Positions 54,308-64,000 of a stretch of 64,000 nt of DNA are shown one piece after another. A program made the position numbers and the translations under genes. This DNA comes from Phlebopus portentosus (Eukaryota > Basidiomycota > Agaricomycetes > Boletales > Boletinellaceae). Each line of letters opens with the position of its first letter. Within the stretch, counting starts at the first letter, position 1. The notes beneath the pieces were generated by a model, which saw only the letters and a program-made list of their open reading frames with translations, ran no database searches and had not been told where the DNA came from. The stretch is from assembly GCA_037892935.1 (NCBI GenBank), contig JAYXKI010000008.1, positions 1,550,001 through 1,614,000 on the forward strand. The letters run 5' to 3'.

Positions 54308-55228
54308 ATTTCTTCGCTGATCATACCTTTTTGTTCCCGCAGGATTTCGCTTCCCCCCCCAACCAACTGAAGCGTTGTCGTCAACTCTCATCATCCACCC
54401 GTTCATTTTTGAGCGCCCTTTATTTTTCCTCTCTTCCTCTTGATCCTCATTCCTTCCATTTGTTTCGTTGCTTGCGCAGCTTCGGCCCGTAATGCCTTAT
54501 GTGTTTCATTTTACTTTGTTTTCCATCCTACCCTGCTTCGATTTTCCCGCGATCTGTCTTCCTTTCCTTTGTGGTCATTCAACAACTGCCTATTTGGGAT
54601 CCGTGGGTCCTGGTGACACTGCACTTAACGTGGCATTCACCCGGGGAAAGGGGATATCTTTGACACCAGTTCTCGTACATTTTCTTGTTGATTAGGGGGT
54701 GGCTTTGGTCAGCTTACCGGTGTTTAAACCTATTTTCACCCTGGCCGCCCCTTTATCTGGCTCACATGATCAGCTATCCTTCATTTTCTTCTGATTGTTC
54801 ATCATATTGCTTTACCCACACATCCACCTATATACCATACTAAAGTAACCTGGTTAGACCTCACCTAGACACTATACTGAAGTGACCTGTCATATCACAA
54901 TTGGTGATACTCCCTCTTCTTTGTTGTGCCTGGCTGTCCACTTCTATATTACATATTGTCCTTGAGGTTTTCTGCATTTGTCAGAACTTGCACTTGCCAT
55001 TGAGTTTTGCTATCAACCTCATTAACTCTGATGAAGCATGACTAAGATGAGGTTTCCTGATGCTTGCATTAGTTAGTTACCATGAGCCTTTATTAAGTAT
55101 GACATTATATATATCTTGCAGGTTTTTTTAGATCAAGAACATAGAGATACAACAGAGATGCAACAAATGTCATCATTGAGAAGACATTATTCACAACATT
55201 TCAAGAAATCCAGACATAAAGACTATTA
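54308..55228. other. 3' flank of the WOPR gene, no gene seen
   Basis: Pyrimidine-rich to about 54700 (likely 3' UTR and downstream), then AT-rich sequence up to the palindrome. No convincing coding frame. Confidence 0.5.
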
Positions 55229-56310
55229 CAGCTAGTTGCAAAATTGTTGGCAATCATGTGATTTCATCACTTTTCATGTCACAAGAGCCTCAAAATACAA
55301 ATAAAATCATATCTCACCCAAAACTCAACGGTTTCACATCATCTAAGTTTCTAAATTCATCTTTTCGAAAGGGCTTTCATTTAGAAACAAAGATTGAGAG
55401 AATAGGTAAATATTTGACCCCAAAATGGCGAAAATATTGTTTTTTACCTCTTCCTTGCATGTGCATTTTTTTCTGTGCTCCATGCTGGTCCAGCACCTCC
55501 CCAAAGCTGTCCAGAATGATAATATGATTATAATATGAATTTACAGACTGAGTTTGAGTTGAATTGTGCACCAGAATGTACTGCTTTGAGGCATGCCTGA
55601 ATTACTCAAAACTCATCAATTTATCCCTAACCTCCCAAGTTCCAGGAAAACTTCTTACAGGCCAGATTGATGCATAAAAATTCATTTTGGATATAATAGA
55701 CTAGGTTTGTGTGCTAGCTAGGGCCTCAGCATCCACTGGTGAGCTGGGAAGATACTATCTAGAATAGTGCATACAACTAGAACTTTATGCTCAGCCCAGC
55801 TCACCAGTGGATGCTGAGGCCCTAGCTAGCACACAAACCTAGTCTATTATATCCAAAGTGAATTTTTATGCATCAATCTGGCCTGTAAGAAGTTTTCCTG
55901 GAACTTGGGAGGTTAGGGATAAATTGATGAGTTTTGAGTAATTTAGGCATGCCTCAAAGCAGTACATTCTGGTGCACAATTCAACTCAAACTCAGTCTGT
56001 AAATTCATATTATAATCATATTATCATTCTGGACAGCTTTGGGGAGGTGCTGGACCAGCATGGAGCACAGAAAAAAATGCACATGTAAGGAAGAGGTAAA
56101 AAACAATATTTTCGCCATTTTGGGGTCAAATATTTACCTATTCTCTCAATCTTTGTTTCTAAATGAAAGCCCTTTCGAAAAGATGAATTTAGAAACTTAG
56201 ATGATGTGAAACCGTTGAGTTTTGGGTGAGATATGATTTTATTTGTATTTTGAGACTCTTGTGACATAAAAAGTGATGAAATCACATGATTGCCAACAAT
56301 TTTGCAACTA

Positions 56311-58144
56311 CACAGCGGGCAATGATGCATCTCAATGGCACCGAGATAACTCCCGAGATGTATGTAGAAATTTAAAATCTTGTGATGTGTCTTGCTGCAT
56401 GAGAGATTCTAAATTGCCATGCTGGAGAGATTCAAGAATCTCCCTGGCACCGAGATCCTTTCTAAGATATTAAATCTCGGCCTTGTGGAGACTTAAAATT
56501 TAGCTAAGCATCTTGCCAGGGACAAAATTTAAAATCTCTTTGTGAGGATCTCGATGTGTCCAAAATTCTCCGCAAAATGCTAAATCTCGTTGGATCCAAG
56601 ATGTAAAATTTAATTGAGGCATCTCGTAAACACCAAGATTTTGACACACTTATTGCGTGATCAATGCACAATTGGCATGCAATTGACATGCGATCAGAGT
56701 GCGATCAGAGCACAATCATTGCACGACCAGCGCGTAGTGAGTGATTTTCTTTGTTGCTATTCTCATCCTCAGTTTCCTACTTTTCAATGTTGATCTCCTT
56801 ACTTGTATGTGATTTACAGTCTGTGGAAGTTAGATCTCTCGTTCCATTCCACACGAGCTCATGTAAGTATGCGATATTGTATGGAGTCACTGTCAAACAC
56901 AAACAGTTTTTAATCACACGTCAATCAAACGCTCTTTCTATTAACCTCTTTCTTGGCATGTGAGTTATGGCGATGCTCTTCGGCACGCTAACTTCGTCAA
57001 GTTGTAGGTTTGGGTCAGGTCTCCAGTGATGACAATATGTGTCGAAAAAATGGCACATTTTTCTATCAAGTTACCATGTAGACAACCCTCCTTGCCCTTA
57101 CTGTAAATGAGCACAAATAGCTTTGATGGGTCGAGCAGACTTGTAAGCAGTCTCTTACCACATATCTGATTGCTTACCTGGAGCAATTGCTCAAACTCAG
57201 ATATAATGTGGGCCCGAGCTTCACATCCAAATACGTTTGTGGACACTTTTATAATGTCACCCAATTTGTACGTCAAATTGTCCTCACTGCATAAGGCTCC
57301 ACCGTCGGTGAAAATGCTTGGATACAGTGAAGGAGGTAGAACAGGTAGAACCATAGAAATCATCCAGTATGGACGCGCGTATTCTTCTGATAGCTCAAGT
57401 AAAGCAAGATTATCATCGAAGATTTTTTCTCAAAAAGGTAAAGACCTCAGCAGGCATGGAGACATTCACCCAGTTGTAAAGGGAAAGATTGCCGTCATAG
57501 GGTTTTGGATTGCGAGCCAGTCTTATTCTATCCATGAATGCAGGCCTGGGTTTGACTGATAGTTGAAGAGACAACAAGTGAAATATCATGATGGATCGAT
57601 ACAACATAATCTAGTATAAATGCTAGCATATGTCTCTCAGTTACTGATTCGTGGAGACTGAAGATTAGTGACATAAAATATAATATCTCATCTCTGGCTC
57701 CACTCACCACGCGCTGGTCGCGCAATGGTTGCACTCTGATCGCACTCTGATCGCGCTCTGATCATGTGTCGATTGCACGCTGATCGCACATTGATCGCAC
57801 GATGAGTGCATCAAAATCTTGGTGTTTACGAGATGCCTCAATTAAATTTTACATCTCGGATCCAACAAGATTTAGCATTTCACAGAGAATTTCAGACACA
57901 TCGAGATCCTAACAAAGAGATTTTAAATTTTGTCCCTGGCAAGATGCTTAACTAAATTTTAAGTCTCCACAAGGCCGAGATTTAATATCTTAGAAAGGAT
58001 CTCGGTGCCAGGGAGATTCTAGAATCTCTCCAGCATGGAAATTTAGAATCTCTCATGCAGCAAGACACATCACAAGATTTTAAATCTCTACATACATCTC
58101 GGGAGTTATCTCGGTGCCATTGAGATGCATCATTGCCCGCTGTG
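56311..58144. mobile_element. CACTA-like element II carrying an rpb1 fragment
   Basis: 1834 bp, ends CACAGCGGGCAATGATGCAT at 56311 and the complement at 58144, flanked by ACTA (56307-56310 and 58145-58148). The first twelve bases match element I with one difference (CACAGC(A/G)GGCAA). Long inverted repeats of about 430 bp include arrays of TGATCGCAC-type motifs near 56665-56735 and 57720-57805. The interior is an rpb1 fragment on the minus strand; there is no transposase. The duplication reads as 4 bp here and 3 bp in element I, so the exact superfamily is uncertain. Confidence 0.78.
56965..57607 (-). pseudogene. rpb1: rpb1 (RNA polymerase II largest subunit) fragment
   Basis: Minus strand. 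57413-57607 reads DRIRLARNPK and MPAEVFTFLRK; after a one-base slip in an A-run (near 57420) the frame continues DDNLALLELSEEYARPYWM, then PSIFTDGGALCSEDNLTYKL, GDIIKVSTNV, ARAHIISEFEQLLQ, and later KGKEGCLHGNL, FSTHIVITGD. These are the conserved blocks of the RPB1 N-terminal region in the correct order. Between EFEQLLQ and KGKEG an intron-like stretch with GTAAGC donor and TTTACAG acceptor stands where about 30 conserved residues should be, so an exon is missing. Key Arg residues (for example in RLRGNLMGKR) are replaced. It is a captured, decayed genomic fragment without function in transcription. Confidence 0.86.
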
Positions 58145-58154
58145 ACTAGCTGTA

Positions 58155-59267
58155 TATCAAAATTCATCTTACAGCTAATTGCAAAATTGTTGGCAATTTG
58201 GAAAATCACGTGTATTTTTGACGCATAGTGCATCCTGGATGAGCAAAAAAAAACAAAATAGCGAATATCTCAGTCAATACAGCACATAAAAATCTGATAT
58301 AACCATGTAAAAAACCTGCTCAAAAATGCGCTCCAGTACATATAAAAATGTCTGGGTTTTGTTGAGTATGTACTTTGCTACTAAAAAGATAGCATCATAG
58401 TGCTAAATTCTTGTCATGCCCTCCGTTCAGTGTAAAAATCATAGCTTGCCCAACATCATCCAGAAAAATCTGATTCAAGTTTGATAAATCAGGCCAGCCT
58501 AGTGGGCACCTGTACGCAACTCCTTAAGGCTCCCTGACATGATTGTGGTAGTGAAACTGGGTGGTTTGTTGTCACTCCTGCTCGCAAAACTCTCCCCTAC
58601 TTCATTGCATCTGTCATAACTCACGCATTCGGACACCAAAAAATCTGATTGTTTCTGCTAAAAAGACAGCAGTATAGGCACTTTCAGCCAAGACAGTAGC
58701 TGAGCTGAGTTAGGCTTGGGTGTGGCTACATTACATGTACTATCTACCAATCAGACTTGAAACCACCTCAGTGACTATACTCTGCTGAAATGTCACCCAA
58801 AATCATATCTGGGTGAGGGCGAACAAGGTCAGCTCAGCCATCATGCACTCCTGCTACAACCAAACCAAGCATGCCCACCAGGGCCACAGAAACATCTCTC
58901 AGAGAAACATGAGTGTATGCACACGACGGTAGTCTTTCGTATGCAGTATCTCCCTGCACAGCAGCTCTCATCACTTGTCCACAGTTCCCTCCTCATCCTC
59001 ACCAATCCCTCATCACCCACAGGCATGAGGGAACCCCCAGTTGCTGGGGATGGACCATCATGAGAGACAAGGCACCACGGCAAAGAGATAGGAGCAGCGA
59101 TCCATGTGAGGATGAAGGGTTAACTCACGTGTCAAGTCACCACTTGATCTCAAGCTATCACCATCTTCACAGTCACCATCTCTATAGCTTATGTTGAGCA
59201 TTCATTCATGCAACCCCGGTGATGCAGCAGATGGCTGTCCAACAATTTATGAGAATGCATCATCACT
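58155..59267. other. Noncoding region before the mariner transposase; mariner-like terminus at 58172
   Basis: CAGCTAATTGCAAAATTG at 58172, preceded by TA, matches the end of element III with one difference and may be the left end of the element that carries the transposase at 59268. No right end was found. The rest shows no gene. Confidence 0.5.
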
Positions 59268-60290
59268 ATGCACAAGAAACTCAGTGCCTCTCAGATCGCA
59301 GCCTTGACTGACATACCCAAGACAATAGTTTTCCGGATAATACAAGAGTTCAAGCACAACGGGACTGTTGCTGCACATGAACTTGGTTTTTGTGGAAGGC
59401 CTCGAGTGCTTGATTATATCCACACCAAGGTATGCACATGTTGTAACCTGTCCTGGTAGCTGTTGGTTCACACCATGTAGTTCCTTTTCAGGTCACTAAG
59501 CAATCTCAATGACTGTTACATCAACGAGTTGAGGCTACTGCTCTAGGAAAGATGGGAGAAGGAGGCTTCAGATGCGACTATATGCAGGTCCTTGCTGTAC
59601 ACCGGTTTCACACTTAAGAAGGTGGCTGTCTCTGTTGCTTTGCTTCCCCATGTAGTCCACGCAAACTGAAATCATTGTGGTCTAGTTATCAAAAAGGGCT
59701 CTTGAGTGGAATGAAACTCTGCATGTGCAGTACATTGCACATATCACCTCTCAGTACACAGTGGAACAGCTGGTATTTGTTGATGAGAGTGCTTGCGATC
59801 AGCAGGCTTTTCTTTGCAACACTACTTGGGCCCTTGAGGGTCGCCGTGCATGTTGCAAGCAGTTTTTCAATAGGGGGAAATGGTGATTCTGCCTCTTGTG
59901 GCACATCACAAGCTTCTGATTCACTCCATTAGCTTCTCCGTCTTGCCAGCTATCAGCCTCAATGGGACAATCAACTGCACTATCATACAGGGTGCATTCA
60001 ATACCAAATTGTTCACAGAATTCATCGCCAGCCTGTTGGACAAAATGCATCCCTTCCCCGGTAATCAATCAGTCATCGTAATAGAGAACTGCCCAATACA
60101 CAAGGCTCCCAAGATTTGGAAGCTCATCGAATCTCGGTCTGTCTCACTAGCAATGCAAGTCACAGCATGTACTGACCCCTTTGCTTAGGGGTGTCAGGCT
60201 TGAATTTCTTCCTCCTTACTCACCAGACTACACTCCTATTGAACTTTCATTCTCCATAATCAAGTCCAGGCTTTGTGGAATCTGACGAGT
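59268..60290 (+). pseudogene. Tc1/mariner-type transposase, inactivated
   Basis: N-terminal helix-turn-helix (LSASQIAALTDIPKTIVFRI) and GRPRVLDY in the first piece, followed by a likely 62-nt intron (59430-59491). Further pieces in changing frames give the DDE domain: LVFVDESACDQQ (first Asp), FSVLPAISLNGTINC, VIVIENCPIHKAPKIWKLIE (Glu where the second catalytic Asp is expected), and EFLPPYSPDYTPIELSFSII (third acidic residue present). Several stops and frame changes occur between these, so it cannot make a transposase. The family is the DDE_3 type of Tc1/mariner. It may once have moved elements with CAGCTAGTTGC ends such as III; this is inference. Confidence 0.82.
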
Positions 60291-60321
60291 TTATTTTATT
60301 TCCTCTTGCAGGCAGGGATCC

Positions 60322-60816
60322 GTGCCTAGTTCTATAAAGTACTCAACATTCACTGTCGTCTTCGCCATAAGAACATACTGCTTTGACAGAATGACTAATG
60401 AGGATGCTGGCCGAAAGTTGATTTTAACAAAGTCAACACTGAGTGCATTTGGAATCACTTTTGGCCTTAAATGCTGGTACGTTGACCATCATAGGAGTAT
60501 GGCAATGCCTGATGGTTTGATAGCCATCACATTTGATGTACAACTGGATAATAGATGCGACCCATCAGTTCTATCTTACAGGCGCTTCATGAGAAATCTC
60601 AAATGTAAAATTAAGGGACAGCACGCTCCCAATGAAAGACAATCGATACTTGTTGTTCTAGTTGACGAGGGGTGCACTTTGTGCAAAATGTACATCAAAC
60701 TGCAACATGACATAATGATGTGCATCAGAACGCCACCTCGCCACGGTTCAAGGAGGTTATCACAATGTTCCATCATAGTACCTCGACTCCAACAAAGGCA
60801 TAGGCGAACTTGTTAA
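60322..60816 (+). other. Open frame of 164 codons, unrecognised
   Basis: Begins after an intron-like end (CCTCTTGCAG near 60311) without an ATG and reads MTNEDAGRKLILTKSTLSAF, GLIAITFDVQLDNRCDPSVL and PPRHGSRRLSQCSIIVPRLQ. I do not recognise it. Composition looks coding rather than random, and its position next to transposon remains makes a captured exon or a transposon relic possible. No stop occurs inside. Confidence 0.35.
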
Positions 60817-61383
60817 AGGATATAGCACTGATGAACACGATCGATGAATGATAGGTGCGATTGTTTGCCTTGCCCCTTTCCTTGCATTGTGCACTTATTT
60901 GTTCCAATAGGAAGTGTTCCAAATGCTCAGGAGACGCTTTCACCAGTGCAGCCCATGTAGCTCCAGGGAACCTCAATGCAATGCTCGCATTTCATATGTG
61001 TGAGTATAAATAGAGATCGTTGCCTGCAGAGCCAGAAACAATCAAAGAAGCTCTGATTCTCATTTATGAAGTAGCAGTCACTTTTGGTGAGTTCTTTTGA
61101 AGAGTATGCTTCTTTTTGATGAAGCATCCATAAATATCTATTTGGTCTCATGGCATGACTTTGCTTTCCCATGAGATCGAGTCGATTGATCAATATTGAT
61201 GTCTGTTCCCCTCTGACCATGACCGACATGTCTGTCGAATGCTAGGATAGAGATTTATGTGGGTCCTCATCCTCCACTCTCCTTGACATGTTCTGAAATT
61301 GTCTTAGACTTATCCATGCCCGACAATGATCATAAGTATCTTCTCTTATATAGAGTTCATTCTCATAGTAATATTGGGTATAA

Positions 61384-61532
61384 GTGATCGCGGATGATTT
61401 AAAAGGCATAATATATGAGTGGAACAAGGCTGTGCTGAAAGTTGAGGAAGCCTGGGACAGCAATGTTGGTTACATCTGGGGCTATCAGGATGCGGTTGAG
61501 CATGTAGCGCCCTGCATCTATGCACTTTTTGA
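61384..61532 (+). pseudogene. Exon-like fragment ending at a splice donor
   Basis: Reads IIYEWNKAVLKVEEAWDSN, GYIWGYQDAVEHVAPCIYAL and FE, then GTGAGC, a good donor. Nine bases later an alpha LTR remnant begins. The protein is not recognised. It could be one exon of a host gene broken by the LTR element, or a captured piece. Confidence 0.35.
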
Positions 61533-61541
61533 GGTGAGCGT

Positions 61542-62094
61542 TGAAACTCCTGTGGACGTTCTGATGCCGGACAGGGAGTGTATAGTTCGAGGGGCTGCCC
61601 TAAAATACCTTCAAGCGGTCAGCAGAGAATTACACCCAGCTAAGAGCACGAAGGAATGGAGGGAAATAGGGATATACAATGGAGGGGCTTGAGGGATGTG
61701 AGGGAAGCACTCGAGGAAGAATTCCGAGGGTGAACTTCTTCCGAGATCGACGGTGGTGGTGCGAAGGCTAAATCGACTCTCCAGCTCAGCTGCGAGCTCT
61801 AGACTAAAGCCGACTAACCCAAGGCACAAGAACTAAACTAACAAAGCTACGCTAGTCGAACCACCAACCCGAACGTGACTAATCAACTGTGCTAATACAC
61901 TGGTAAGCAACTGCAGTCAATCTCACTCGTAGTCTTAAGTGTCGGAATGTGACGTAACGATTTGAAACGCGATATGATAGACGAAGGACAATTGCTGAGT
62001 GTGTCAAAATATGATGCGAGGGATTGAGGTGCAAAACGATGATAGAGGGGGACTGAGAGAATCGAAGGCTATATGTGGGATGATGGAACCGACT
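61542..62094 (-). repeat. Truncated alpha-family LTR
   Basis: Matches the last about 550 bp of the alpha LTR (complement starts GGAACC..., ends GAGTTTCA at 61542), closest in arrangement to 5432-5990. The flank at 61541 is not the PBS, so this is the outer end of a 3' LTR or a solo LTR. It is truncated at about 62094. Confidence 0.8.
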
Positions 62095-63369
62095 ATTATA
62101 GACTATTAGACTCTCCTAGATAGGGACAAAGGCGGCAGCGGCGGCATTTGACCACAGGGAGGCGATGTCAAAGGTGTTGAGAGGAAAAAGGGGAGGTCCT
62201 ACCAGATCTATAGACTACCTACAGGCTTTTAGAAGTGACACTCAGCTCAGATGCACAAGGATCTGGCCGTTAGGGGGATCCACTGTGCCTTCGAATAACT
62301 CGCCGCAGCGATACGGGCCTTGACAGCTGAATAGGGACCGCCGAGTCCAACTGAACCGGCGAAGGGGTCGCAGTGGCGGACTGGGTGCAGCGCCGATGGA
62401 GGTTCGCACCAGTGCAATTCCACCTGATAGTCGGGGAGTTGATGTGGGAATGACACAGAGAAGGTGGAGGTGGGAGAGTGTCGACACCACTTGAAAAGGG
62501 AGGTAGTGTCGGCGGTGGAATGACACGGAGGCAGCAAGAAGCGGGGGACTGGATTCAGATGGAAGAGGGCACCAGCGCCGGCGGTAGCGACGAACACTAG
62601 AAGAGTGACAGCTGCGTCGAGACGTCGAGGGAGTATCACAGATGCCCTGACCAAACAGCGGTGCAGAGACACGAAAGGGGGCTTCAGCCGTAAGGAGAAA
62701 TCGAAGATCGCGGGACTGGATACTAGAAGAGTGACGGCTACGTCGGGGCGTTGAGGAAGAATCACAAACAATTTGAACCGAGCGACGGCGAGGAAACACA
62801 AAAGGCGGCCTCAGGCGCGGGGAGAAATTGAAGATCGTGGGACTGGTTACTAGAAGAGTGATGGCTATGTCAGAGCATTGAGGAAGAATCACAAATGATT
62901 TAAACTGAGCAGCGGCGAGGAAACATGAAAGGGGGCCTCAGGCGCGGGGAGAAATTGAAGATCGCGGGATTGATTACTAGAGGAGTGACAGCTGCATTGG
63001 GACGTTGAGGAGGAATCCCAAATGCTCAGAACTGACTGGCGGCGGAGGATCGAGAGAGGGGGACGGTGATGCAGATAAAAGTCGGAAATCCCTGGAGTGA
63101 TTACTAGAAGAGTGACAGCTGTGCAGAAGCGAGATGTCCAGGGTGGCGAATGAGTTCAGCGGCTTCTATCTTGTGAGATCAGGGGCCACGCTGTCAGGAT
63201 GGGATCAACGGGGGCATGTGACCGGGAGTTTGCCCGATCTGGCTGTCTGGTTCTCTGTATATACTGGTTTCTTAAAAGAGGCTTCTTTACTTGTGGTTGG
63301 TCTTTGGTAGCTGCATTCTAGAGTATATCTCTGCTGCTTTTTAAGATAGATACATGCTCTCTATATATA
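62095..63369. repeat. GC-rich region with a 127-bp minisatellite
   Basis: The marker ACTAGAAGAGTGA(C/T) recurs at 62596, 62722, 62849, 62976 and 63103, spacing 126-127 bp, with conserved blocks between. Because 127 is not a multiple of 3, long minus-strand frames across it (62242-62892) change content each unit and are probably not genes. Outside the array no feature is recognised. Confidence 0.7.
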
Positions 63370-63840
63370 CTATGAGTCCTTGATAAGAAATTTCACTAAA
63401 GCAGCAGGCGGCGAGGCATGACAGGCACGCCGTGATGGCGGGGGCTGCTGCCGAGATGTGCCGCCAAGCCACCAAGACCTAGGGGTGCCCCAATCGGAAT
63501 AGCGGAATGCTGGTACATCGTGTCGAACGTCGGGGCCATTCGGATCAGTCAGGGGGCGCTCTATATGGATCTGAAATGCCAAGGGGTTGAATAAAACTAA
63601 AAAGAGGAATATACGGACGGCCGCCGGGCGTGCTACCGCACTCGGTGTACAATGTGGGATGATAAGAATATGAAACAATCAATGAAATGGACCTGAGATT
63701 GGCTATCGTTCACCCAGCTGGCGTGGCGGCAGGCATACACCTCTGCAATGGCATGATATACATCCACCGCAGCGTGTCCAGCCGCCGTGCGAGCATTTCT
63801 GAAGCCCGGAATAACCGGATTCGGTGGCACCATTCTTAGG
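63370..63840 (-). CDS. 3' end of an unrecognised host gene, running off the right edge
   Basis: Tentative model: the last exon 63370-63570 (stop TAG 63370-63372) joined through a 143-nt GT-AG intron (63571-63713) to an exon from 63714 upward, reading VPPNPVIPGFRNARTAAGHA and AVDVYHAIAEVYACRHASW. The upstream exon looks protein-like and remains open to beyond 63833 (LVPLLQPLLRM). The last exon is also open in a second frame (MAPTFDTMYQHSAIPIGAPL), so the true join is uncertain. No domain recognised. The gene presumably starts right of the window. Confidence 0.4.
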
Positions 63841-64000
63841 AGAGGCTGGAGAAGGGGAACCAGGGTTTGGTCAAAGTGGGGACAGGGTGATCATAAGATA
63901 GAAGCGAAGGCGTCACTGCCGGTTCACATGGTCGGCGGCGGCAGCAGCGTGGGTGCTGTTCCTAGGCCGCCGAAGGTCTGGCGGCCACTGAGCAGACTGT

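Larger units (their letters stand above)
55229..58152. mobile_element. Palindromic element III with mariner-like ends, split by CACTA-like element II
   Basis: Begins CAGCTAGTTGCAAAATTG at 55229 and ends with its complement at 58152, flanked by TA (55227-55228, 58153-58154). Without the inserted element it is about 1.09 kb: two arms of roughly 520 bp, nearly perfect inverted copies, around a loop at about 55755-55790. The arms have no recognised gene. Similar termini occur at 58172, next to a mariner transposase. Confidence 0.82.

Noticed and set aside
62242..62892. Minus-strand frame of 216 codons
   Set aside because: It crosses a 127-bp tandem repeat in changing phase and is Ser/Arg/Pro-rich low complexity, as expected from GC-rich repeat translation.

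Overview
The window is fungal, most probably from an agaricomycete (basidiomycete) genome. Genes carry GT-AG introns of about 50-65 nt, there is a WOPR-type transcription factor, and the retrotransposons include a Ty3 chromovirus with a C-terminal chromodomain. All genus-level statements are inference. Nothing is prokaryotic and no CRISPR, rRNA or tRNA gene was found.

Positions 1-48665 are one stack of transposons inserted into one another, which I could unpick from target-site duplications (TSDs) and interrupted reading frames. From outside in: F (chromovirus, minus strand) holds E (chromovirus, minus) in its gag; E holds B (Ty3 family alpha, plus) in its reverse transcriptase; B holds A (alpha, minus) in its integrase and C (alpha, plus, 31747-41206, TSD GTGC) in an antisense gene; A holds, inside its LTR, a CACTA-like DNA transposon (6614-28220, TSD CAT) that carries a piece of the host cohesin gene smc1; that smc1 piece holds a young chromovirus (7429-25580, TSD GATAG); and the 3' LTR of that chromovirus holds the youngest element Y (13815-25307, TSD CCGC, two 1345-bp LTRs that look identical). 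The deepest path has seven levels.

The retroelements show several shared mechanisms. The chromovirus has a Tf1-like self-priming signal (11 nt after the LTR complementary to 11 nt just downstream of the TATA box). Both lineages place a GGGTTTT slippery heptamer and a 6-bp stem at the gag/pol junction. Both also have leaders without a single ATG. Element Y and its relatives carry, between integrase and the 3' LTR, a spliced gene on the opposite strand. In Y it predicts a 600-residue polyQ protein with a Zn2Cys6-type cysteine pattern. Older copies A, B, C, E and F are decayed, largely by C-to-T and G-to-A changes.

Positions 48666-52674 are AT-rich, with one 659-bp TA-flanked inverted-repeat element and no recognisable gene. 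52675-54307 is the one complete host gene, a two-exon WOPR regulator. 55229-58152 is a 1.1-kb near-perfect palindrome (mariner-like ends, TA duplication) split by a second CACTA-like element (56311-58144) that carries a broken piece of rpb1, the RNA polymerase II largest subunit. 59268-60290 is a dead Tc1/mariner transposase. The rest holds exon-like fragments, an alpha LTR remnant, a 127-bp minisatellite and the end of an unrecognised gene running off the right edge.
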